This document shows positions 1-6,524 of a stretch of 6,524 nucleotides of DNA, in pieces; within the stretch, counting starts at the first letter, position 1; each line of letters starts with the position of its first letter. The notes beneath the pieces were generated by a model. It made no database searches and was not told where the DNA came from. It saw only the letters and a program-made list of their open reading frames with translations. This DNA is from Desulfobacteraceae bacterium. Its GTDB lineage: Bacteria; Desulfobacterota; Desulfobacteria; Desulfobacterales; JAABRJ01. The DNA lies in assembly GCA_011390985.1 (NCBI GenBank), contig JAABRJ010000066.1:1-6524 (forward strand), read 5' to 3'. The translations under genes were made by a program, and so were the position numbers.

Positions 1-3000
1 CCACCGTCCACGACGCGCGGCCCCTCTGGGGCACCCCCACCGACCTGCCGGCCGGCGTGGACAGCGTGCGGGCCGCCCGCCAAAGCGAGCTGGTCTGCGG
101 CCTCGTCCAGACCCTCGCCCGGGCGCCCCGCCTGGACAGCGGCATCGCACCGACAGAGGGCTTCGCCACGGTTGCAGGCCGCGCCAAGCGCCTGCGCCAC
201 GGCGAGCTGTTTCCCGACCAGGCCGCGCCGGGAACCGTTCTGCTGGCGTTTCAAGGGCCGGCCCGTCATCACGCGATCGTCGACGCCCGCGGCAACTTCC
301 AGCTCAAGGGCGTGGCCGACAAGCGCCACGTGCTCGACAAGGTGATCATCGAGGGCTACCGTTTCGACCCCGAAACCGGGGAGGTGGTCTGGGCCATCGA
401 CAAGAAGCAGACCGGCAAGGAAGCCTACCGCCTCAAAATGCAGCGCAGCAACATGCAAACCGACCTGGTGATGTTTGCCTGCCGCCAGACCACCATCTTC
501 GACCTGCTCGAGCCGCGCACCTTCCGCCACCTCACCAAGATCCAGGCCCTCGACGCACGCCGCGAGGCCCTGCCGCTGCGCTACTGGTACAGCCGGATCG
601 ACACCCGCAGCTCGGTGATCGTTTCGATCTTCCTCGAAGCGGGCACGCGCATGAAGCTGACCCTCTCGGACACCGTCCTGCGCAACAAGATGCTTCTGCT
701 GAACGCCTCCGCGCGCTATCCCGAGGGCACCGGCTACCCGGTGGACGACTACCCGACCATTCCCCATACGGCCTTCCACGTCGCCCGCGACATGTGGGCG
801 CTGCTCGTCCCCCGGATCGAGGCCATGGAGACCCACGGCATCCACGACGCGCGCATCCAGCAGCTCCAGGCGGAAGGGCTGGCCGCCCTGGAGCAGGCCC
901 GAGCCGACCTGGATGGCCGCATCTACGACCGCGCAGCCGCGGCCGCGGCCCGCTCCTGGGCGCTGGCGAGCCGGGTCTACAACCATGTCCAGAAGACCCA
1001 GAAGGACGTCCTCTTCGGTGTGCTGTTTTACATCGCCCTGTTCGTCCCCTTTGCCTTCTGCATGGAGCGGCTGCTGTTCGCGTATGCCAACATCCACAAG
1101 CGGATCGTGGCCTTTGTGGCGATCCTGGCGGTCCTGATCACCGTCATCTTTCAGGTCCACCCGGCCTTTCAGCTGGCCTACAGCCCGCTGGTGGTGATTC
1201 TGGCCTTTTTCATCATGGGGCTCTCCCTGGTGGTGACCCTGATCATCTTCTTCCGCTTCGAAAACGAGATGGTTCGCCTCCAGAAGCGCGCCAGCCGCCT
1301 TCCGGCCGGGGAGATCAGCCGCTGGAAAGCCTTTGTGGCCGCATTTTTCCTGGGGGTCAACAACCTGCGGCGGCGGCGGCTGCGAACCGCGCTGACCTGC
1401 CTGACCCTGATCATCCTGACCTTCACCATCATGAGTTTCACCTCGGTCAAGACCAACCGCCAGCACACCCGCATGTTCTACCAGGACCGCGCCCTCTACC
1501 CGGGCATCCTGATGAAGAACGTCAACTGGCAGGACCTGCCGCCCGAAGCCCTCGGGGTCATCACCAACCAGTTCCGCGACAGCGGCCTGGTGGCGCCGCG
1601 GGTCTGGCTGGAAGATGCCGACCGCACCCGCGCCCCGCGCATCCCGCTGCGCTACGGCGACAAGCGCTACGAGGCCCAGGGGATGATCGGGCTTGCCAGC
1701 ATCGAGCCGGCGGTGACCGGCCTGGATAATGTGCTGATCGGCGGGCGCTGGTTCCGCCAAGACGAGGAACACGCCGTCCTGATCTCGGACCGCATGGCCC
1801 AGGAGCTGGGGCTTGGGACGAGCCCCCCGGCCGGCACCCGGGTGCTGCTGTGGGGGCTGCCCTTCGAGGTCACCGGCGTCTTTTCCGGCGAGCGTCTCCA
1901 GGGGCGCCCGGACCTGGACGGTGAGACCCTGACCCCGGTCACCTTTCCCAGCGACATCGCCCTGGAAATGACCGAGGTGGAGATGGAGGCGCTGGAGTCC
2001 GGCGACGAGGTCCGCGACCTGCAGGGAGCCTACCAGCACATCCCCGCCGACCTGAGCGTGATCGTGCCCGCCCGCACCCTCCTGGCCCTCGGCGGCCGCC
2101 TGAAGGCCGTCGCCCTGCGCCCGGATGCGTCCGAGGACCTGCCGACGCTGGCCGCCCAGCTGGCCGACCGCTTCGGGCTGACGCTCTTCAGCGGGGAGCC
2201 GGAGGGCACCTTCATGTACCACGCCAGCGAAACGATCCGCTACAGCGGGGTGCCCAACATCCTGATCCCGCTGGTGATCTCGGTTTTCATCGTGCTCAAC
2301 ACGATGATCGGCAGCGTGTACGAACGCAAGCGCGAAATCGGGATCTACACCTCGGTGGGGCTGGCGCCCTCCCACGTGGGGTTTCTGTTCATCGCCGAGG
2401 CCATGGCCTTTGCCGTGCTGAGCGTCGTGCTGGGCTACCTGCTCGCCCAGAGTTCCGCCAAGCTCTTTGCCGGAACGGCCCTGTGGGCCGGCATCACGGT
2501 GAACTACTCCTCGCTGGCGGGGGTCGCCGCCATGCTGCTGGTGATCCTGGTGGTGCTGGTTTCGGTCATCTACCCGGCGCGGGTGGCCGCCGAGATCGCC
2601 ATCCCGGATGTCAACCGCTCCTGGCGTCTGCCGGACGCCCACAGCAACACCATTGAAATCACCCTTCCCTTCCTGATGAAATATCACGAACACCTCAGCA
2701 TCGGCGGTTTCGTGATCGACCACTTCCGGGGCCACCAGGATGTCTCCCACGGGCTGTTCTCCAGCGGCGACATCGATTTCGGGTTTGAGCACCCCAAGAC
2801 GGACCCGGCTGGGACAACCTGCCTGTTCCTGAAGGCCAAGGTCTGGCTGGCGCCCTTCGACTTCGGCATCATGCAGACGGTCGCGGTGCAGTTCTGCCCG
2901 TCGGAGGAGAAACCGGACCTGTATGAAATCCGGCTGCAGCTGGTGCGCCAGACCGGGGAGGCCAACGTTTGGGGCCGGGTCAATCGGGTGTTTGTCAATG

Positions 3001-3113
3001 ACCTGCGCAAGCAGCTGCTGGTCTGGCGATCGCTGCCGGCCGAAACCCAGGAATTTTACCGGCAGCGGCTGCAGACCGCCGAGCCCGACGCCAACGCCGC
3101 CGGGGCCCTCTGA
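1..3113 (+). CDS. Large FtsX/MacB-like permease with extended N- and C-terminal domains (5' partial)
   Basis: The frame is open from the first complete codon at position 3 to the TGA at 3111-3113, so the true start lies upstream; the GTG at 57 is only the first start-like codon. Counting residues from that GTG, about 1-317 are soluble and probably extracytoplasmic. They include a beta-rich stretch (about 58-130, with FDPETGEVVW) resembling a carboxypeptidase-regulatory-like fold, and an Ala-rich helical region (255-317). Three membrane helices follow (about 318-336, 349-366, 377-399), then a basic segment with RRRR at 438-441. The FtsX core has a first helix at 446-463, an extracytoplasmic domain to about 732, and helices near 733-755, 775-797 and 820-842. 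The hallmark ERKREIG-IYTSVGL stretch (756-769) is the cytoplasmic coupling region typical of MacB/LolC/FtsX permeases. A soluble tail of about 165 residues ends the protein. Such permeases normally work with an ABC ATPase in moving or sensing envelope substrates; none is visible here. The family call is firm, the substrate unknown. Confidence 0.88.
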   Translation, partial: TVHDARPLWGTPTDLPAGVDSVRAARQSELVCGLVQTLARAPRLDSGIAPTEGFATVAGRAKRLRHGELFPDQAAPGTVLLAFQGPARHHAIVDARGNFQLKGVADKRHVLDKVIIEGYRFDPETGEVVWAIDKKQTGKEAYRLKMQRSNMQTDLVMFACRQTTIFDLLEPRTFRHLTKIQALDARREALPLRYWYSRIDTRSSVIVSIFLEAGTRMKLTLSDTVLRNKMLLLNASARYPEGTGYPVDDYPTIPHTAFHVARDMWALLVPRIEAMETHGIHDARIQQLQAEGLAALEQARADLDGRIYDRAAAAAARSWALASRVYNHVQKTQKDVLFGVLFYIALFVPFAFCMERLLFAYANIHKRIVAFVAILAVLITVIFQVHPAFQLAYSPLVVILAFFIMGLSLVVTLIIFFRFENEMVRLQKRASRLPAGEISRWKAFVAAFFLGVNNLRRRRLRTALTCLTLIILTFTIMSFTSVKTNRQHTRMFYQDRALYPGILMKNVNWQDLPPEALGVITNQFRDSGLVAPRVWLEDADRTRAPRIPLRYGDKRYEAQGMIGLASIEPAVTGLDNVLIGGRWFRQDEEHAVLISDRMAQELGLGTSPPAGTRVLLWGLPFEVTGVFSGERLQGRPDLDGETLTPVTFPSDIALEMTEVEMEALESGDEVRDLQGAYQHIPADLSVIVPARTLLALGGRLKAVALRPDASEDLPTLAAQLADRFGLTLFSGEPEGTFMYHASETIRYSGVPNILIPLVISVFIVLNTMIGSVYERKREIGIYTSVGLAPSHVGFLFIAEAMAFAVLSVVLGYLLAQSSAKLFAGTALWAGITVNYSSLAGVAAMLLVILVVLVSVIYPARVAAEIAIPDVNRSWRLPDAHSNTIEITLPFLMKYHEHLSIGGFVIDHFRGHQDVSHGLFSSGDIDFGFEHPKTDPAGTTCLFLKAKVWLAPFDFGIMQTVAVQFCPSEEKPDLYEIRLQLVRQTGEANVWGRVNRVFVNDLRKQLLVWRSLPAETQEFYRQRLQTAEPDANAAGAL

Positions 3114-3139
3114 CCGGCGCAAACAGCACCCTCAGGACC

Positions 3140-3196
3140 AAGGACACCCCGAACATGGGTCTTTTTTCACCCGCAGCCAGCGCCACCGCCATATGA
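3140..3196 (+). other. Possible leader ORF (13 codons) with ribosome binding site, overlapping the next gene's start
   Basis: An AAGGA at 3140-3144 lies 10 bases before an ATG at 3155. That ATG opens a 13-codon frame (MGLFSPAASATAI) ending in TGA at 3194-3196. Its stop overlaps the ATG at 3193 of the downstream gene as ATGA, the classic arrangement for translational coupling. The downstream start has no convincing Shine-Dalgarno sequence of its own: the bases just before it read CAGCGCCACCGCCAT. This suggests that ribosomes load at 3155 and restart at 3193. An ORF this short can arise by chance, so the peptide itself may mean nothing. The rest of the 3114-3192 gap shows no terminator or clear promoter. 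Confidence 0.3.
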
Positions 3197-5232
3197 GCGC
3201 ACCCCCCGCAGCCGCCATCCCGCCGGCCGATGAGCAGGCCCGGCCGCAGACGGCCGTCAGCGCCGGCATCCGTCCCAGGGCCATCCTGATCGGCCTGCTG
3301 CTGGCAACGGCGATCTGCGCCCTGACGCCCTTCAACAACGTCTACCGCCAGGCCACCCCTTTGGGGGGCAGCCATTTTCCGCTGGCACCGTTTTTCATCC
3401 TCTTCTGGCTGACGCTGCTGGTCGCCGCCGCCGGCCGCCTGGCGGGCCGCCGGGTCTGGCTGAGCGGCCGGGAGCTGCTGGTCGTCTGGATCCTGATGGT
3501 CCTGGCATCCGGCATCGCCTACACCGGCCTGGCGCGCACCTTTTTGATCAACCTGACCGCCCCGTACCACTTTGCCAACGTCGAAAACCGCTGGGAGACG
3601 GTGCTGCAGCCGCTGCTGCCCGAAGCGCTCTTCCCCCAGGACCGGGAGGCGGTCGCCACCCTCTACAACGGGTTGGTCGGCGGGCGCCAGATGGGCTGGC
3701 TGACGGTCGTCCGCCAGATTCCCTGGCATGCCTGGGCCCTGCCGCTGGCCACCTGGGGCGGCTTCATCCTGCTGTGCTACCTGGTGATGCTCTGCCTGGT
3801 GAACATCCTCAGCCGCCAGGCCCTGGCCAACGAGCGCATGAACTTCCCGCTGCTGCGGGTGCCCCAGCTGATGGAGGATGCGCTCGACGAGGGACGCCTG
3901 GGCAGCTTTCTGACCGACCGCTTCCTGCTCACCGGAATGCTGCTGCCGGTGGCCCTGCACCTGCTAAACGGCCTGCATTTCTATCTGCCGGCGGTGCCCC
4001 AGCTGCCGACGCTGATCCTGGCCGGCCCCTATTTCCCCAAGACCGGCCTGTTCTCCGGTTTTTACAAACTGAAAATCTACATCTACCCCGCCTTTATCGG
4101 CTTCGCCTTTCTGACCTCGCGCCAGATTTCCTTTTCCTTCTGGCTTTTTTTCATCCTGGGCGGGCTGCTGGGCGGGCTGCTGGGCGTCCTGGGCTACAAT
4201 ATCCCGGCGGCGGCCCTGGGGGTGACCTTCGGGCCGACCCTTTCGCACCCGGAGGAGATGCAGATGCTGGGCGCCTACGGGGTCTTTTTTGTCTTCCTGA
4301 TGTGGCTGGCGCGCTTTCACCTGCTGGACACGCTGCGGGAGGCCCTCTGGCTCAAAAAGGCCGTGCCGGCTGAGACCGAGTGGTTCTCCACCCGCCTGGC
4401 CTTCTGGGGGGTCGTGATCGGCGGGGGCGGCATCGTGGCCTGGTGCCACGCCTTCGGCATCCCGCTGGCGGCCTCCCTGCTCTTCATCGGGGCGGCGTTC
4501 ATGGTGCTGCTGGTGGCCAGCCGGATCATCTGTCAGGGGGGCATCGCCTACTTCACCCTCACGGCGGCCCCCATCGACGGCCTGCTGGCCTTCTTCGGCC
4601 CCGGCTTCCTCGGCCATGTCGGGCTGCTGGTGGCGACCGTGGTCCAGAAGGCCCTGTTTGTGGACCTGCGCGAGTCGCTGATGCCCTCCCTGCTGCACGC
4701 CAGCAAGATCAGCGCCGCGCTCAAAAACCGGCGCCTGGTGGGGGGCGGCATCGTGATCACGCTGCTGGCCGGCATCACCGTCTCGCTGGTCGCCATGCTG
4801 GCGCTGTGCTACAAATTCGGCGTGCGCGAGCTGCAGTTCGACTGGGCCACCCAAACCACCCTGTCGGTCTACGACAACGTTTTCGCCCTGATCGAAAGCC
4901 CCATCGGCAGCAGCCACTGGGTGATGATCTTCGCCCTGCTGGGGGCGGCGCTGATGCTGATGCTGGTCGTCTGCTACCACCGCTTCTACTGGTGGCCGAT
5001 CCACCCCCTGGGCTACCTCACCGCCTACAGCTCGGCGATGCGCATCCTGTGGTTCAGCTTTTTGGTGGGCTGGCTTTGCAACACCCTGTGCATGCGCTAC
5101 GGCGGTGTGGTCCTGTACAAGCGCCTGCGGCTGTTCTTCGTGGGGTTGATCCTGGGGGATTTTCTGATGGGGGGCATCTGGGCCCTGGTGGGGCTTTTCG
5201 CCGGCGCCAGCTACCTGGTGCTGCCCGACTAG
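3193..5232 (+). CDS. DUF6785/DUF6784-type polytopic membrane protein (OPT-like)
   Basis: This 679-residue protein of unknown function is almost entirely membrane-embedded, with roughly 12-16 hydrophobic segments. After a Pro/Ala-rich cytoplasmic-like N-terminus (1-28), the first helix runs into LTPFNN (44-49). Stretches I associate with DUF6785 follow: ERMNFPLLRVPQLM (214-227), a YIYPAFIGFAF segment (296-306) leading to SFSFWLFF (313-320), RIICQGGIAYF (444-454), and DLRESLMPSLLHASKI (491-506). The end (about 600-670), with HPLGY (604-608), WFSFLVGW, RYGG (635-638) and a Gly-rich last helix, matches DUF6784. The ATG at 3193 is the only usable in-frame start after the upstream gene ends; an earlier in-frame ATG at 2923 would overlap that gene by about 190 bases and encodes an implausible Cys/Pro/Arg-rich stretch. 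Location 79 bases after the permease gene implies one operon. Relation to oligopeptide transporters makes solute or peptide transport likely, but no substrate is shown. Confidence 0.85.
   Translation: MSAPPAAAIPPADEQARPQTAVSAGIRPRAILIGLLLATAICALTPFNNVYRQATPLGGSHFPLAPFFILFWLTLLVAAAGRLAGRRVWLSGRELLVVWILMVLASGIAYTGLARTFLINLTAPYHFANVENRWETVLQPLLPEALFPQDREAVATLYNGLVGGRQMGWLTVVRQIPWHAWALPLATWGGFILLCYLVMLCLVNILSRQALANERMNFPLLRVPQLMEDALDEGRLGSFLTDRFLLTGMLLPVALHLLNGLHFYLPAVPQLPTLILAGPYFPKTGLFSGFYKLKIYIYPAFIGFAFLTSRQISFSFWLFFILGGLLGGLLGVLGYNIPAAALGVTFGPTLSHPEEMQMLGAYGVFFVFLMWLARFHLLDTLREALWLKKAVPAETEWFSTRLAFWGVVIGGGGIVAWCHAFGIPLAASLLFIGAAFMVLLVASRIICQGGIAYFTLTAAPIDGLLAFFGPGFLGHVGLLVATVVQKALFVDLRESLMPSLLHASKISAALKNRRLVGGGIVITLLAGITVSLVAMLALCYKFGVRELQFDWATQTTLSVYDNVFALIESPIGSSHWVMIFALLGAALMLMLVVCYHRFYWWPIHPLGYLTAYSSAMRILWFSFLVGWLCNTLCMRYGGVVLYKRLRLFFVGLILGDFLMGGIWALVGLFAGASYLVLPD
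4156..4186 (+). repeat. Short in-frame tandem repeat, 12-base unit, about 2.5 copies
   Basis: The unit CTGGGCGGGCTG occurs exactly at 4156-4167 and 4168-4179, followed by a partial copy CTGGGCG at 4180-4186. It encodes LGGL-LGGL-LGV inside a predicted membrane helix of the DUF6785-type protein (residues 322-332). The unit is a whole number of codons, so copy change would lengthen or shorten the helix without a frameshift. It probably arose by slippage in GC-rich DNA. Confidence 0.7.
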
Positions 5233-5248
5233 CAGCGGCGCATCGCAG

Positions 5249-5269
5249 CCGGCGTGCGCGCACCGCCGG
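5249..5269 (+). other. Intercistronic GC-rich hairpin
   Basis: Seventeen bases after the stop of the DUF6785-type gene, CCGGC (5249-5253) pairs with GCCGG (5265-5269), and GTG (5254-5256) pairs with CAC (5261-5263). This gives an 8-bp stem with one bulged C (5264) and a CGCG loop. The core GTGCGCGCAC (5254-5263) is a perfect 10-base palindrome. No U-run follows, so it is not a standard Rho-independent terminator. It could stabilise the upstream message, tune expression of the next gene, or be chance in GC-rich DNA. Confidence 0.35.
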
Positions 5270-5324
5270 GTCTGGCCGCCTGGCGACCATCTCGAATACC
5301 AAACGGCAGTGGGAATCCGAAGGC

Positions 5325-6524
5325 ATGTACGACGACAAAGAACTCGCCGAATACCGGGACCTGCTCAAAACCCCGACCCATTTCGAGGAAGGCTTCGACT
5401 GGAAAACCGTCGTGGGGGCGGTCTTCATCGGATTTCTGATGATGCCGGGCAGCATGTACCTGCAGCTGGTGATCGGCACGGGCATCGGCCCGGCGGCCCG
5501 CTGGGTGACGATCATCCTGTTTGCCGAGATTGCCAAGCGCTCTTACACCGAACTCAAGCAGCAGGAGATTTTCCTGCTCTACTACATGGCCGGCGCGGCG
5601 CTCTCCTCGCCGTTCCAGGGGCTGCTGTGGAGCCAGTACCTGGTCCAGTCGGATGCGGCGCGCATGCTGGGGGTGACCGAATTCATCCCGACCTGGGTGG
5701 CGCCGGGGCCCGAGTCGGTTTCGCTGGTGGAGCGCACCTTCTTCCACCGCGACTGGCTGATCCCGATCCTGCTGCTGGTCGGCTCCCAGGTGATCCAGCG
5801 CGTCGATCACTTCGGTTTGGGCTATGCCCTCTTCCGGATCACCTCGGACGTCGAAAAGCTGCCCTTTCCCATGGCGCCGGTGGGCGCCCTGGGCACCATG
5901 GCCCTGGCCGAGTCCACCGAGGACAAGCAGAAAAGCTGGAAATGGCGGGTGTTTTCCATCGGCGGGGTGATCGGCCTGGCCTTTGGCGGCATCTATGTGC
6001 TGCTGCCCACCGTCTCGGGGCTGATCTTCACCGAGCCGATCCGCCCGATCCCGATCCCCTGGATCGAATTGACGCGCCACACCGAGGGCGTGCTGCCGGC
6101 GGTGGCCACCGGCCTGCAGCTGGACATCGGGCTGATCTTCATCGGCATGGTGCTGCCCTTCTGGGCGGTCATGGGCGGGCTGGTGGGACTGGTGATCACC
6201 GTGGTGGCCAACCCGATCCTCTACCACCACGGCATCCTCAGCCGCTGGCACCCGGGCATGGAAACCGTCGACACGGTGTTCGCCAACAACTTCGACTTTT
6301 ACATGAGCTTCGGCATCGGCCTGGGTCTGGCGATCGGCTGCGTGGGCATCTGGCACGTGGCGCGCTCCTTCGGCAAGAGCGGTCCCGGCCGCCAGGGCGG
6401 TTTCAAGGCCCTTTTCCAGCCCCCGCCCGGGCGCGGCGATTTCAACTTCTGGATCTCCATCGGCATCTATGTCTTTTCGACCCTGGCCTACGTGCTGCTG
6501 TGCCGCTGGCTGGTGCCGAATTTC
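5325..6524 (+). CDS. OPT-superfamily-like peptide transporter (3' partial)
   Basis: Four hundred codons are open from ATG 5325 to the window edge with no stop. The N-terminus is acidic and cytoplasmic-like (1-26), followed by helices near 28-50 (with GFLMMPGSMYL at 36-46), 57-70, 82-101, 144-158, 208-228, 266-291, 320-345 and 373-395. EKLPFPMAPVGALG (177-190) resembles the LPFP motif of oligopeptide/metal-peptide transporters, and an IGMVLPFW stretch (273-280) follows a Pro-rich loop (PIRPIPIPW, near 235-243). AKRSYTELKQQE (70-81) is a likely conserved cytoplasmic loop. I infer a proton-coupled-type carrier of peptides or related solutes; the substrate is not shown. OPT proteins usually exceed 600 residues, so perhaps a third is missing. 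The ATG at 5325 is chosen because no other ATG, GTG or TTG is in frame back to the previous gene. Its ribosome site is weak: GGGA at 5311-5314 is 10 bases away, and GAAGG at 5319-5323 is too close. It lies 92 bases after the preceding gene, in the same direction. Confidence 0.83.
   Translation, partial: MYDDKELAEYRDLLKTPTHFEEGFDWKTVVGAVFIGFLMMPGSMYLQLVIGTGIGPAARWVTIILFAEIAKRSYTELKQQEIFLLYYMAGAALSSPFQGLLWSQYLVQSDAARMLGVTEFIPTWVAPGPESVSLVERTFFHRDWLIPILLLVGSQVIQRVDHFGLGYALFRITSDVEKLPFPMAPVGALGTMALAESTEDKQKSWKWRVFSIGGVIGLAFGGIYVLLPTVSGLIFTEPIRPIPIPWIELTRHTEGVLPAVATGLQLDIGLIFIGMVLPFWAVMGGLVGLVITVVANPILYHHGILSRWHPGMETVDTVFANNFDFYMSFGIGLGLAIGCVGIWHVARSFGKSGPGRQGGFKALFQPPPGRGDFNFWISIGIYVFSTLAYVLLCRWLVPNF

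Noticed and set aside
1368..1384. CGG repeat run
   Set aside because: It encodes the RRRR positive-inside segment before the first FtsX helix, so coding constraint explains it; it is too short to call a microsatellite.
794..1729. Plus-strand open frame of 311 codons inside the FtsX-like gene
   Set aside because: Pro/Arg/Gly/His-rich product in an alternative frame, fully inside a gene with convincing FtsX features.
2923..3192. Upstream ATG extending the DUF6785-type protein by 90 residues
   Set aside because: It would overlap the permease gene by about 190 bases, and the added residues are Cys/Pro/Arg-rich and unlike the family. The ATG at 3193 gives a normal N-terminus just before the first membrane helix.
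3114..3192. Promoter or terminator between the first two genes
   Set aside because: No plausible -35/-10 pair or stem with U-run was found; the TTTTTT at 3162-3167 has no stable stem directly before it.
2995..3960. Minus-strand open frame of 321 codons across the junction of the first two genes
   Set aside because: Same antisense composition; it spans two genes and an intergenic gap and has no recognisable motif.
3964..5004. Minus-strand open frame of 346 codons opposite the DUF6785-type gene
   Set aside because: Gln/His/Asp/Gly-rich low-complexity product, an antisense shadow of Leu/Ala/Gly codons.
5229..6356. Long open frame on the minus strand (375 codons) opposite the OPT-like gene
   Set aside because: Its product is rich in His, Gln, Asp and Arg with no domain-like pattern, as expected from the antisense of a hydrophobic, GC-rich membrane gene. 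The plus-strand frame shows clear membrane helices and motifs.

Overview
The window is one strand of GC-rich DNA (about two thirds G+C by eye, with strong preference for GCC, CTG and GGC codons). It holds three large co-directional membrane-protein genes and almost no non-coding DNA. It looks like part of a bacterial operon. I cannot fix the phylum from sequence alone. The gene types (a giant FtsX-like permease beside DUF6785/DUF6784 and OPT-like 'peptide transporter' proteins) are ones I associate with Planctomycetota and related phyla and with some Desulfobacterota; this is recollection, not a search result.

Layout: (1) From the left edge to 3113 is the 3' part of a very large FtsX/MacB-type permease. 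It has an extracytoplasmic N-terminal half, an extra three-helix membrane bundle, a canonical FtsX core and a soluble C-terminal tail; its start lies outside the window. (2) A 79-base gap (3114-3192) contains a possible 13-codon leader ORF whose stop overlaps the next start. (3) At 3193-5232 is a 679-residue polytopic membrane protein that I recognise as the DUF6785 + DUF6784 type. (4) A 92-base gap (5233-5324) carries a GC-rich hairpin with no U-run. (5) From 5325 to the right edge is a second polytopic protein, resembling the oligopeptide transporter (OPT) superfamily, cut by the window end after 400 codons.

The two transporter-like proteins share a layout: an E-(R/K)-(M/L)-x-F-P motif after an early membrane bundle, then a loop, then an 'IG' membrane segment. 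They are probably distant homologues acting side by side. The FtsX-like protein would be expected to need an ABC ATPase, and none is in the window. A reasonable inference is an envelope transport cassette in which a mechanotransmission-type permease is co-expressed with two OPT-like carriers. The substrate is unknown. No RNA genes, mobile elements, CRISPR arrays, Rho-independent terminators or clear promoters were seen.
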